Numbered from the stretch's first letter, positions 24,291 to 34,260 are shown. The stretch: DNA of 64,000 bases from Metridium senile (GCA_949775045.1 OX459105.1:3290686-3354685), one strand, 5' to 3'. The notes: a model not told the origin generated them from the letters alone. Program-made: numbers and translations.

Positions 24291-24490
24291 ATGGAGTTGT
24301 AAGTATTGAAGACTGTCTTATTTGTTGTTATCTTGCTATATTTATTGATATCACTTTATCTTCTTTACACAGCTGTTTTACGGACGAGCAACAAAAGGCA
24401 ATAAATCTAGCTTGTGAAGGACATAAAATATTCTTGACGGGTAAAGCCGGTGTAATAAGTTCTACGAATGCCTCAGTTTTTTTACTATAG
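24291..24490 (+). pseudogene. N-terminal fragment of a PIF1-like helicase
   Basis: The first exon is 8 nt (24291-24298, ATGGAGTT|GTAAGT). A 74-nt intron follows, then an exon from 24373 (acceptor TTTACACAG) ending at TAG 24488-24490. It encodes FTDEQQKAINLACEGHKIFL, then TGKAGV, the start of helicase motif I. PIF1-family and related SF1B helicases have EQQ..., a glycine, and TGxAGTGKS. Here the sequence breaks off just before the GKS of the Walker A loop and runs into unrelated codons. It cannot hydrolyse ATP. The break coincides with the end of the opposing gene, which supports a deletion junction. Confidence 0.66.
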
Positions 24491-24839
24491 AACATCCGTG
24501 CCTCGGGGATAGCGATGCTACATCTAGCCAAGCGAGCGGTTGATCTTTGGTTATTGCTTCGCATAAGTTTATATAGCATCGCTGATCCTTAGACCTAGCC
24601 CGTACTCTTGTACAATCAGGGAATATTTTCTTTATCAGACGGCCTAGGTCATCAGCTGTCAGAAGCTCATGGTTTTCCTTCTCGAGTGAGAACTGTTTTT
24701 GATATCTTTCATACAAGTTGATAGTTGGCGTTACTTTACCAGCAACCATTGTATAATTATTGAGAAGACTAGAAAAGCATTCAAAATTCGATTTCAAATC
24801 GGAGAAATATGTGGTTGAAAAACGTTGGACAACTGTCAC
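24462..24839 (-). pseudogene. N-terminal fragment of an RFX-like winged-helix protein
   Basis: Opens at ATG 24839 (a second candidate start is about 24748, MVAGKV). Residues about 40-95 read LYERY, then LTADDLGRLIKKIFPDCTRV, then R.R....CYINL. This spacing matches the RFX DNA-binding domain (LY.HY, FGKLIR..F, R.R, Y.Y). After CYINL the frame runs into sequence unrelated to that fold. The RFX assignment rests on motif resemblance only. The gene is convergent with the PIF1 fragment. Confidence 0.5.
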
Positions 24840-25286
24840 TTACCAATGAATCAATGCTAACGAGTTTGTGTTTTGTTGTGGTTCGACTCTATTTATAACT
24901 GCTTGAAATGGCAGACGAGAACTTCCGGTCGCAGGATTCATTTCCGCTTCCGTCCCCCCTAACCCTGTACGCACATACAACGATTAATCTGTGGAGCTGC
25001 GTCCCTTGTCTCTTTTAGTGTATACTGGAACGGGCGACAGTTGATAGCTATTTCAAATTTGAAGTTCAGCCAATCCGGTAAGCCTTAACGGTTAATCCGG
25101 TAAGCCGAAACCCGAGACGCTGATAACGTACCCCGCCGGGTAAAAAATGACCGTGGATATAGGATACCGGTGTTTACCAGTTAGGTCAAACAATCGCGTG
25201 ACACATTTCATTAAACGTTGATCGATTTTATTTACATTTATCAAGTTTTTTATTCGGAAATCAACAATGAATGTGGGCTCCCTGTG

Positions 25287-25841
25287 CTCAGATGGACGCT
25301 GAACGGCGTTTATATTGTTACCTTGCACCTCCATGGCTTTGTCGGTGAGCTTCGCCAGCTCCTCTAGAGGTGTTGTAGCATTGGACGTTACGGCAAGTAG
25401 CTGACGTACGTGCTGCGGTAAACGCTGTAAAAATAACTCACGAACCAATGGATGGTCGGTGGGGCTGTCATCCAATAGCTGTTGGAATCGCCTCAAGAGT
25501 TGGGAAGGTTTACCGTCGCCCAACTCCTCTGTCGCTAATAATTGCTGCAGTTTTTGAGCCTTTGTTGTTGTTGTTCTCTCTAGGAGTTTCTTTTTCAGCT
25601 CATCATAAGGATTTTCTGCCGGCTTTTGGATAAGAAGGTCACGAATATCGACGGCGACTTCGGGTGAAAGAGATGCTACGACATAATGAAATTTCGTGTC
25701 TTGATTTGTTATTTTCCGAGTAGCGAACTGTGCTTCCACTTGAGCGAACCATATTTGAGGATCAGTTGACCAGAATTGAGGTAGCTTTAAGGCAACAGCG
25801 TGACAGGAAACTTCGGGTTTGTTTTCCTCTTGATCAGGCAT
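25287..25841 (-). pseudogene. gag: Gypsy gag, N-terminal part
   Basis: Starts at ATG 25841 (MPDQEENK...). It shows the gag capsid-like motif KLPQFWSTDPQIWFAQVEAQ followed by helical Q/L-rich segments (LLRRFQQLLDD) typical of this clade. The frame is cut at 25287 by the 1666-bp DNA element and resumes in the same frame at 23613 if the insert and one CTCAGAT copy are ignored. It would form the particle shell. The insertion makes it inactive. Confidence 0.88.
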
Positions 25842-25933
25842 CTTGTCGAAGCGGCGAGCGGCGAAAATTCGTCAAAATGAGTACGTTTCCAAGCGTTGTG
25901 AAGCAGCTGACTTTGCTGTGCCGTTGCTTCCTC

Positions 25934-25951
25934 TCACGTCGGGGTCACCAA
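25934..25951 (-). other. Primer-binding site, tRNA-Trp
   Basis: The plus strand reads TCACGTCGGGGTCACCA (25934-25950) one base from the 5' LTR. This equals the 3' end of animal tRNA-Trp including CCA. Priming by tRNA-Trp is a hallmark of the CsRn1 group. Confidence 0.9.
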
Positions 25952-26100
25952 TGTGAATTCAGATGAACTACGCCAGATTCTGGTGCATAAATTGCATTTT
26001 AATTCGAGAACAACAAAACGTGTTTCACAACGAAGAATGTCTTTTCCCAGCAAAACCCTTGCGGGCCGGGGGGATTCCACAGGGAACCCAAACCGTTACA
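25952..26100 (-). repeat. 5' LTR of the gypsy element
   Basis: 149 bp with 148/149 identity to 20126-20274. CCTG follows at 26101-26104 (target duplication). Confidence 0.95.
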
Positions 26101-26187
26101 CCTGTACCAGCTTTACTAATGAATTAGATAGCGCTAAATTTAAGCATTCTTTGAGAGCATTTTACCTAATCTTTTAGCATATTTGTT

Positions 26188-26440
26188 GTTAACTAGACTG
26201 CGAGTAGTCCCTACTTTTCCCTCCGGATTCAGAAAATTTTAACTTTAATAAAACGAGAGAGCGGGGATTGGGGGGGTGTTGGGGAGGGGAGGAGGGGAGA
26301 GAGTTTTCTCTCCCATCGCTCGTCCCCCTTTTCGCCCCCAATCCCCGCTCGTCCGTGTTTTATTTAAATGCTCATTTTTCTCTCGTTTTCCTCGGAATCT
26401 GGCGGGAAAAGAAGGGACTGTTCGCAGTCTAGTTGTTAAC
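26188..26440. mobile_element. Palindromic MITE inside the long-TIR element
   Basis: The arms begin GTTAACTAGACTGCGAGTAG and end with CGCAGTCTAGTTGTTAAC. The stem continues through GAGAGCGGGGATTGGGGG and CCCCCAATCCCCGCTCG around a G-rich/C-rich centre. No coding capacity. Confidence 0.78.
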
Positions 26441-26952
26441 AGAGGAACATCAGCGGAAGTATCACACAAAAACTCTAGTCCTCCCCTGTAAAAATTACAT
26501 CCCTCCCCTCAAGAAAGTAGCTTGCTGTCAATTTATGACCATTCGGGGATAAGAGAGTTGTAATTTTTGTCTTACAAGCATGGTACAAAAGCCTTAACAA
26601 TAGCCTTTTGTTATAAGAGCTGTGTGATTAGATGTATCATAGCAACCTTGACGGAGGTTCCTACCCAGTGTAGATATAGCTTCGAGGGGCGAATGTATGA
26701 CGTAATAACCTTAAGTCCGTGAGAGACAAGGCCTGTATAAAATGAAATTGATGGAAGGCGCCTTTTTTAAATACAACTCGAGGACGATGAAAGGAATAAC
26801 GCCACGTTAAAGGAATATAGTTAATTTATTTATATTTTTACATGTTCCATATCAGGTTTAAAGCACGAACTTCATGTATCCTATCGCTAATGTTCAAACA
26901 TGGGGAGAAAGCAATAGCCGTAGGACCCAGGCCCGCTCTGAAAATCAGGCTA

Positions 26953-27625
26953 GTAGGACTGATATTTGTCGAAAGCCCGTCTCGATGTCTCCGGGAGGGT
27001 TGACCTTTGGTATACTGGGCTCACTAGAGCATGTTTGTATATGTCAGGATATTTACATTCAGTGATGCTTGTACAGATGATGTCATGGATAACAACTGCT
27101 AATTCTTCACAATAGTTCTTTAAAGTCCAAGCACTGATATTATCAGCGCCGGTTACTTTGCTAGTGTTAAGAGATTTTAAAATCATCTTAACCTGTCCAA
27201 CACTTGGTAACATAGGAGCAAACTCAGGTAAGCCTTCAGAATCAACAGAGGAGAGGTTTTAAGAGGTTTTGTAAAGACATCTTGGAGTTTTATCAGTTTT
27301 TGGATGGATTTTCACTCGATTCATTTGCTCCACAGAGACTATAAACGGACTTGAACCATTTTGCAGGGTTTCTTGTGCGTGTTGTAGCTGTTTTGGATTG
27401 GTAGTAATTTAACTTGGCTTTAGATATTAAAAGTGCAGCTTTCTCTTGGAGTTGTTTGTATTTCGTCGTGTTTCCCATGCAATATGCACGTTGTCTTTGT
27501 GCTATTACGTCTTTAATATACGGAGTTAGCCAGGGCTTGTCACTTAGATACATTCGTATTGTTTTCATCGGCATTGTTTGGTCTAGATTAGTTGTCAGTT
27601 CTTGTGTGAACTTTTCCACCTTTTG
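26953..27625 (-). mobile_element. LINE-A, linker and start of reverse transcriptase (3' fragment)
   Basis: The minus strand encodes EKFTQELTTNLDQTMPM, then SDKPWLTPYIKDVIAQRQRA (27293-27619), the linker between endonuclease and RT in jockey/CR1-like LINEs. This is followed by VTGADNISAWTLKNY and FRQISVL (26950-27213), the start of RT. There are frame changes between the pieces. It stops exactly where the long-TIR element begins (26952). It continues upstream at 30746 beyond the inserted LINE-B. Confidence 0.75.
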
Positions 27626-27629
27626 ATCT

Positions 27630-30600
27630 ATTTATTTTATTTAATTAACAGTTCTTGCACATTTCGCAAGCCTCAATGCGCTTACAATATAAAGTATATC
27701 TATATATAAATAAGTTTAGAAATGTACAATAAAATATACAATAAAATAGAAGTGAATTAAAAATTAGATGCTAAATATAGTGCTAATAATACTAAAATAA
27801 TATACTAAATAAAAATAGTATAAATAATAATAATTAAAAGTCGAGAATAACCACTAACAATTAAACCCTTCTTTGAATAGATATGTTTTTTAAAAGTGCT
27901 GTTATAAATTTGTTGATTGATTCCGCGTTTCTTATAGAGTGGTTTTTATTAATCCGTGAAACAAAGTGTAATACACCCTATGCAAAAAGGCAATTCCTTA
28001 CCTAATCAGTATTAGAAGACGCCATTGCTTTTATTAGAAAGAGAACATCGAAATTAGTGATATTCCAAAATTTCAATGTAGTAACATAAACTTATCAAAA
28101 GTTACAGTTTTTTGAATTTACAAAGATTTGACTTATAATTTGCACTTTGGCCTTTAGAGCCTCGCTTTCGCGTTTTTGGTATATTTCAAATGCTGATAAC
28201 TCTGGAGTGATTCAATATGTGTAAACAGAACTTTACAAAATTACTAACTTGGACATGCTCTTTCTTGTAAGGGAAAAATACTATTGAAATATTTTTATTG
28301 TTTATGGTGTTTCGTGTTGCTCGTTCCCAGTCCCTTGCTCTTTTTGCATAGGGCGTATAGCTAAAGTGTAATAGATTGTAATAGTCATGTAAAGACAATA
28401 AAATACAAAGCAACTAAAGTGAAATAGTGTGTAATATCTAAAGTGTGTTTCACGGGTTAATGAAAACCACTCTACTAGGTGGAAGTTTATTTCATAATTT
28501 TGGAGCTGCTATTGTAAACGCTCTATCTCCATATGTAGATGTTGTTGACCTAGGTACTACCAGTAGAGTTTTAGTAGCTGAGCGTAATGCACGTCTAGGT
28601 GTATAATGCTCAAGTAAATTAATTAGATATGATGGTGCATTACGATTGAAGATCTTATAAGTAAGCAATAATACCTTGAAAGTGATGCGAAACTGTATAG
28701 GTAGCCAATGTAAGTTGTAAAGTTATGTGTTCCCTTATTTTAGTTCTACTTACTAATCTGGCTGCAGAATTTTTAATGCGCTGTAGCTTACATAACTGAT
28801 TGGCAGGTATGCCATATAACACACTATTACAGTAGTCTAGCTTTGAGGACATAAATGCATGTACTAAGCGCTCAGCAGAAGCACTATCGAGATATTTCCG
28901 TATCTTACCAATTTTTTTATGGCTAACGAGGCTGAACGGCAAATATTATTTATCTGAGTAGACATAGAAAGATGTTGGTCAAATATTACTCCTAAATTAC
29001 TGGTAGTTACTATATGTTTGCCAACATTTATGGTAGTTAATGAAATTTGTTTAGAAAAACGTGACGAAAAATGATTTATTTCAGTCTTTGCAGCTAAGCT
29101 TATTAGTAGTAAAAACATTAGTTAGAGTGGAAGCTGTACAGTCAGGATTCATTGTTATGTACATTTGTGTGTCGTCCGAATACAACATGCAGTCTAATCC
29201 ATGTGATTTAATGATGTTCTCCAGAGGAGCTAAGTATAGTATGAACAGCAATGGGCCCATCACTGAACCTTGGGCAATGCCAGATTTGATAGTCTTGGAT
29301 GCTGACTCACAAGATCCAATAGCAACTTTCTGAATTAGTCTTGTAATGTAAGATTCAAACCATTTAAGTGCAGTGTCACAGAAACCAAAGTTGAAGCTAA
29401 GTCTATCAATTAGCATTGTATGGTCAACAGTATCAAAGGCGGATGACATGTCCAATAATACAAGGATGACTTCCAACTTTTTGTCTAACACTTGGATGAT
29501 ATCATTGTTAACTCGAAGAAGAGCAGTCTCAGTACTGTGGAATGTTCGATATGCAGATTGAAATTTAGGATAGAGATCATTTCTTGAGAGGTAGTCACGA
29601 ACCTGGGTGGCTGCAATGCGTTCAATAAGTTCACCAATGAATGGAAGATTGGTAATTGGCCTGTAATTGGATAGATCTTCTTTAGGGAGTGATGTTTTCT
29701 TAATTACAGGGAATAATCGTCCTTCCTTCAGCTTAGTGGGAAAGATACCCAGTTGTAGCGAGGAGTTAGCTAAAGATGTTATTATAGGCAATACCTCCAC
29801 AATGCAGGATTTTAATAGACGTGTCGAGGTGGATCTAACGAGCAAGACTTAGATGGTGATTTTTGTATGACTTTACTTACAGCTTCACTAGAGACTTGAT
29901 CAAAGTTGCTAAAACTGCAGTTGGCAGAGTGACAAGTATTCAGGTTTGTATGGTACTGAGTAGGATATATTCTGTCTTAGATTGTCAATCTTTTCAATAA
30001 AGTAATTACTAAATCTTTCAGCTAACTCTAGGGATGACTAGTGTGCGAAGGTAAGATAGGTGGCGATTTTACCTTGAACATACCATCAATCAGCCGCGGA
30101 ATAGCTGATTGTTATCAGAAGATTCAATTTTTGATTTGTAGTATTCAGCCTTGCATTGATCCACTAATGATGTATAACGCTTGCACTGATCCTTGTAGAT
30201 TTGTTTGTGAATCTCTAGTCCTGATGAACGATACGCACGCTCACCACGATGTTTTTCACGCTTGGCATCACGTAATTCAGAAGAGTACCAAGGAGCATGT
30301 GGACGTAGAGTGAAGGATCTATGTTTCTCAGGTGCATGTTTGTCAAGTATATTTCCAAGTTCCTGGTTATAGTGTTTGACATATTTGTCGGGATTGTGCT
30401 CATTAGTTAGACTAGATAAAGAGTTGACAATGTCAGCTTTGAACGATGCCAAGCAGTTGATGCTTTTAAGGTGACGACGGCGACAGTGAGCCTTTCCAGC
30501 TGGAGGGTTGGCGAAGGCGAGAGAGCAAGTTACTGCACTATGGTCAGAGGGAAGATCGTCAATGACCGAGAGTTTGGTGAGCTTAGTGTGATCACTTCTG

Positions 30601-30745
30601 TCTATAATAAGATCCAGCGTATGACCGCTACGATGTGTTGGCATCACGACGTGTTGGACTAAACCAGCTGAATCCAAGATGTCTTTAAAAGAGTTAGCGT
30701 TAATATCATTATCATTATCCATGTGCATTATGCCTTGTGCAGTTA
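27630..30745 (-). mobile_element. LINE-B, CR1/L2-like non-LTR retrotransposon, 5'-truncated, nested in LINE-A
   Basis: From 30745 downward the minus strand shows the end of an AP-type endonuclease (HRSGHTLDLIIDR, DLPSDHSAV) and a linker. RT lies at 29081-29845, with YRPITNLPF, LDMSSAFDTVDH, SGIAQGSVMGPLLF and YSDDTQMY in order. The C-terminal part KLDYCNSVLYGIP..QRIKNSAARLV is at 28655-28942. A 3' UTR of about 1 kb ends in an AT-rich AATAAAATAAAT-type tail near 27630. Several frameshifts separate these parts. Reverse transcriptases of this kind copy LINE RNA at a nicked target; this copy is defective. Confidence 0.82.
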
Positions 30746-31058
30746 ACACCTCATCCCAGTTGTGATTATTGAGGCGAATCGTTAGTGCAGCGATGTTATT
30801 TGGACGCATTGTTCTTACTTTGCTTAGAATAGGTTTCATCTTCATTTGTGTCTTAAGTTTTGCAAAAAGACATTGCATTGATGGTCTGATTTTCCGAGAG
30901 GTGGTAGATGAATTGCCGGGTTGTAAAGATTGGCCATGTTCGTAATGATTTGAGGGTGTTTTTTCCACAACCTTAGTATACATTTGACATATTTTTAGCA
31001 TAATATACGTATATAGGATTTTTATATAGGATTTTTTGAATAATTTTAAATTAGTCAT
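30746..31058 (-). mobile_element. LINE-A, upstream fragment
   Basis: Encodes LSKVRTMRPNNIAALTIRLN and NHNWDEVL, the segment that normally precedes the KVEKFTQEL...DKPWLTP linker now found at 27293-27619. The two halves of LINE-A thus flank LINE-B. A fused 322-residue open frame (30090-31058) crosses the junction and is chimeric, not a gene. Confidence 0.65.
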
Positions 31059-31081
31059 TTATTGTTACACATGTCTATATT

Positions 31082-31190
31082 TTAGTCTTTTTGTTTTGTA
31101 AAGCGCCTTGAATCCCAGACATGTGTGATATATACATATATATCATCATTATTATTATTATTAAGGTCAAAAAAAGGATGTGATTTTTAC
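31082..31190 (+). repeat. LINE-type 3' tail with (ATT)n, direct repeat copy 1
   Basis: TTTTGTAAAGCGCCTTGAAT, then CCCAGACATGTGTG, an ATT-repeat and AAGGTCAAAAAAAGGATG. GTAAAGCGC followed by ATT repeats is typical of CR1/L2-like LINE 3' ends. The same block, flank included, recurs at 31973-32074. Confidence 0.75.
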
Positions 31191-31972
31191 TATTACTATT
31201 ACTATTCTACTATTTTTACTATAAGAAATTGCTTAATAAGATAAATAATTGATCACTTTTGCAAATAAATCTGTGGCGATGCAGACGTAGTTATAAAGAA
31301 CTTCATTTTATCGTAGACTGTTACAAAAATAATAGTTTGAACCCTAACTTAGCTTATCTTTGATTTTGTTGTAAAGAAGAGTTTAACACAAAGAAGTAGT
31401 TCTCAAAGGAACGAAATACATCAAAGCGAAAGAGGTTTTCTGGAGTTTGGCGAGATCAGACCACAAAACGCACGTTACTTCAAAAACTGGTCAAACTGGT
31501 TTTAGCTTGTTTCGGAAGTGCTTCAACCAATCAGAGTTGATCATTCCACGATCTACCACGCCTCTAAGAGGTAACCAATAGGATTGAACCGTTCCCACGG
31601 TTATTGGTGCCAAAGTGCCTGTTTTTATCTGACCCAGACTGACTATAACCATATGGGTTTCCTGTGTACCCAGAATGCTCTCGCAAATTTTACAAATTAC
31701 CCAGTCATCCCTTGCAACGTAAATCGAGCGCAAGTCGAGATTTTTTCTCGTATTACAATATATACCCAATATATATATACCTTGCGACGTCCGAATTTCA
31801 CTGAACTAGGAATAAACTATGATACGGCATGCTTTTATAAAAGATTGCGGTGTAAAGTTATGTAAAACATTCCTACGGACCTCGCAGGGGATTTAAAATC
31901 GACTAAATATGTTTTATTTGTTTTTTTTTCCCCAGTGAGAATAGTATCCAGATCCGTGTTGACGGGGTATCA
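31191..31972. other. Sequence between the two direct repeats
   Basis: About 780 bp without a recognisable gene. Two overlapping opposite open frames (31491-31769, 31584-31865) have no domain. Confidence 0.45.
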
Positions 31973-32074
31973 GCCTTTTTGTTTTGTAAAGCGACTTGAA
32001 TCCCAGACATGTGTGTGCTATATACATATATATCATTATTATTAAGGTCAAAAAAAGGATGTGATTTTTAATAT
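31973..32074 (+). repeat. LINE-type 3' tail, direct repeat copy 2
   Basis: Second copy of the 31082-31190 block (GTAAAGCGACTTGAATCCCA, ATT-repeat, AAGGTCAAAAAAAGGATGTG). Because the sequence after the tail is also shared, this is a segmental duplication or a repeat pair rather than two independent LINE insertions. Confidence 0.75.
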
Positions 32075-32395
32075 TGAAAAATAAGGCAAAAAATGTTGAA
32101 GAACTTCCTAGAGCTAACTAACATTCAAACGGCTGGGCAAATTTGGCTTGTTTAAAAAAGTTAGAATTTTTGTGGTGAAAGGGTTAAGCTTTAAGAAAAT
32201 GAGTACTTTTGTTAACATAGTTGACAAATAGTTAGTGATTTATTTTTATTTTGAGTGACAAGAATTGGTTGCTAAGGCCCCATGGTACGTTTAAGTACTT
32301 TAACTTATACAAGTATTTATACAAGTATTTTAATTTATTTATGGTACTTTAATTTATTAAATCTATTAATCTATTAATTATAAAGTTTATTGTAC

Positions 32396-32706
32396 CTTAG
32401 CTGCATTTTTTTCTTGGTAATATTTCCAGTTAACATTGTCCAGAGATATTCTCAGCTTGTATTTCTTGACATATTCATCATTGTCTTTAGCATTTCCTTG
32501 AGTAGCAACAGCACACACATACACAACAGAACCAAGGTCTATTTGTAGCCAGTCAAAAGCACCTCGTGTTTTAGGTTCCCAGGCCAAAGTATTCTTGAGT
32601 CTTGCATTACTGGGCTTATAGTAATTATTAAAAAAGGATTGTGCAGTAAATCTGTGATCAGGAACAAGACTGGAATATGGTACACCAATAGACAACTTGG
32701 AACAAA
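32396..32706 (-). CDS. Discoidin gene exon 6: first two-thirds of F5/8C domain 3
   Basis: A 311-bp exon, phase 1 in (acceptor TATTTCAG) and phase 0 out (AAG|GTACAA). It encodes CSKLSIGV, SLVPDHRFTAQS, AWEPK, DWLQIDLGS, VCAVATQGN and a WKYYQEKN strand, all standard F5/8C landmarks. Its closest relative in the window is exon 2 (domain 1), sharing SS.[IV]PD..FTA.S, AR and WEPK. The domain is completed by exon 7. Confidence 0.92.
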
Positions 32707-32829
32707 CTGAAATACACAAACAAAACCTTATTTGCATGATATATGGATAAGGATAGTTTTCAGAATTGTGTTCGCAAAACTTCCAGAGTTCTTGTATTTG
32801 CATTCATGATCAACACATCAGCAATAATA

Positions 32830-33085
32830 CACCTATTTCAATTAACGTTGTCCATCTGGAATGGTTGATCTGAGACCGATAGGAATTGTGGGAGTTCAAT
32901 AAATTCCAAATGTGTTGTTTTAATCACACTTGAATGGTGATGAATTATGGATAATAGTATTTCAGAAGTAAACATTAATATTCAAGTGTGATTATAATAG
33001 TGCACTTGCAGTTTAACGAGCTCCCACAATTCCTATCGGTCTCAGATCGACCATTCCAGATGGACAACGTTAATTGAAATAGGTG
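32830..33085. mobile_element. 256-bp palindromic MITE, TA flanks
   Basis: Arms of about 66 bp (CACCTATTTCAATTAACGTT... and its complement) flanked by TA (32828-32829, 33086-33087). An inner weaker inverted pair AATCACACTTGAA/TTCAAGTGTGATT sits in the loop. It lies in the intron between discoidin exons 5 and 6. Confidence 0.88.
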
Positions 33086-33220
33086 TATAAAGCCTCAGCT
33101 TGAATCCACTTTTCAAAATCATTTGCATAAAACTGTATTGAATTGAAAAGCATTCTGTGTGTGAAATAAAGATACATGAGAATAAAATCCCCCTGGTACC
33201 CATAGTTGCCCTATACCTCA

Positions 33221-33411
33221 TAGCCTGCGTAGCAAGGATTTCTTTTTGGGGGAACGGGAGAAAGCTGTTTTTTGGATGTTTTGGGATAGTTTTTGAGTTT
33301 TTGCACTCGTCTTAGGTTTTGCGCGGCCATATTGGTAACACAGCTATCCCAAAACCACCGAAAAACAACTTTCTCCCGTTCCCCCCAAAAGAAACGCTTG
33401 CTAATTAGGCT
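33221..33411. mobile_element. Palindromic MITE (TAGCCTGCGTAGCAAG ends)
   Basis: The arms pair over about 70 bp, including GGGGGAACGGGAGAAAG and CTTTCTCCCGTTCCCCCC. The ends are TAGCCTGCGTAGCAAG and its imperfect complement GCTTGCTAATTAGGCTA. Non-coding. Confidence 0.8.
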
Positions 33412-33548
33412 ATATACTTCATTGGGTGGCTGCGTATCCAATACGCATGTATCTGCATGTAGCTATGATAACAGCAATTTCAATAACACATCAGATATAA
33501 AAAATGCTTGAAATTTAATTCCTTGTAGTAGTTACAAAATATCCTTAC

Positions 33549-33699
33549 CTGTATTCTGTTGTACCCCATACAGTTCTGTTCTCATACAACTTGTAGTCCC
33601 ATAGTCACTCTTAGCATTGATACGGATGTACTGACTGACTGTTCCTTCATATAACAGATTCTTAACAATTGTATTAGAATCAGTGTTGCCAGCAAAGTC
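33549..33699 (-). CDS. Discoidin gene exon 5: closing third of F5/8C domain 2
   Basis: A 151-bp exon between ATGAACAG and ACAG|GTAAGG, phase 0 in and phase 1 out. It encodes DFAGNTDSNTIVKNLL, QYIRINAKS and the end strand MRTELYG. It completes domain 2 begun by exon 4. Confidence 0.9.
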
Positions 33700-33799
33700 C
33701 TGTTCATAGAGATAGAGATAACAATTAGACTTTTGTAAAGTCCTGTAATCATTGTTTGTAGAAACGTTTCATTGGCAATGATGAAAGGCAAGCATAATG

Positions 33800-34260
33800 G
33801 TTTTTCTTTTGCCACAAGAGTTTTATCAGTTTCATATAGAAGTTGAGTTTGTGTTTTTCTCTCCCTTGCCACAAGAGTTTTTAAAAATTTCAGAATCATA
33901 ATTATGAGAGTTGAGTTTGTTTGATGTGTTGTTTTCTCCCTTGCCGAATGCATCTCAGGCAGATTTTATCAGTATCATATACATGTATATATATGAGTGA
34001 AGTTTCTTTGATGTGTTGTTTTCTCAATAGCTGTTAATACAGTTATATGCAAATGATTTTGAACAATGGGTTGAAGTCGAGGCTTTCGGGCGAAAACAAT
34101 AGGTTTGCCCGAAAGCCTCCATTTGAATCCATTGTTTGAAATCATTTGCATATAACTGTAATAACAGCTATTGCCACAAGGGTTTTTCGGAGTATCATAA
34201 TATTATGTGAGTTAAGTTTGTTTGATGTGTTGTTTTCTCCCAAGGAATGTAAGTTGAAGA
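33800..34260. repeat. Degenerate tandem repeat (GTTTGATGTGTTGTTTTCTC)
   Basis: Several imperfect units combine GAGTTTGTTTGATGTGTTG, TTTTCTCCC and CCACAAGAGTTTTT (near 33850, 33910, 34010, 34205). The same unit recurs at 62405-62560 in the last intron of the phosphatase gene. A palindrome (34026-34172) interrupts the array. Confidence 0.7.
34026..34172. mobile_element. Palindromic MITE inside the degenerate array
   Basis: AATAGCTGTTAATACAGTTA on the left and TAACTGTAATAACAGCTATT on the right, with the stem continuing through GCAAATGAT, CAATGG and GGCTTTCGGGC. Non-coding. Confidence 0.85.

Larger units (their letters stand above)
23621..25286. mobile_element. 1.67-kb DNA element with PIF1-helicase and RFX-like gene 5' ends
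   Basis: Inserted in the gypsy gag with a 7-bp duplication CTCAGAT (23614-23620, 25287-25293). The outer TIRs are about 205 bp, starting CACAGGGAGCCCACATTCAT. Further nested inverted segments include GACAAGGGACGCAGCTC (near 23849, 24996) and CTAACCC with CGTCCCCCC (near 24048, 24945). The left side encodes the beginning of a PIF1-like helicase (plus strand) and the right side the beginning of an RFX-like DNA-binding protein (minus strand). The two meet at 24455-24490, where both are truncated. It reads as an internal-deletion derivative of a larger two-gene transposon. The superfamily is unknown to me. Confidence 0.8.
20126..26100 (-). mobile_element. Ty3/gypsy LTR retrotransposon, CsRn1-like, inactive
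   Basis: A complete element on the minus strand: 149-bp LTRs, 4-bp target duplication CCTG, primer-binding site, gag, protease, reverse transcriptase, RNase H, integrase and polypurine tract. The primer site matches the 3' end of tRNA-Trp, as in the CsRn1/Kabuki group of gypsy elements, and the gag CWYHQRFG..ARKC motif also fits that group. The LTRs differ at one site, so insertion was recent. Yet pol has an in-frame stop, gag has a stop, and a 1666-bp DNA element splits gag, so this copy cannot be autonomous. Confidence 0.92.
19138..26952. mobile_element. Long-TIR element hosting the nested LTR element
   Basis: Inverted repeats of about 300-330 bp (19138-19469 and 26659-26952) start TAGCCTGATTTTCAGAGCGG and include CTCGAAGCTATATCTACACT. 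About 1.2 kb of interior remains if the LTR element (20126-26104) is subtracted. No transposase frame is visible. The flanks outside the TIRs share only a few bases (TCCTA). The right flank is LINE sequence while the left is the hairpin-family repeat, so this is not a clean insertion into one locus. Confidence 0.72.

Noticed and set aside
30090..31058. A single 322-residue LINE protein
   Set aside because: It joins LINE-A and LINE-B segments across an insertion boundary, so it is chimeric.
31082..32074. A small LTR element bounded by ~100-bp direct repeats
   Set aside because: The repeats lack TG...CA ends, and no primer site, polypurine tract or target duplication is visible.
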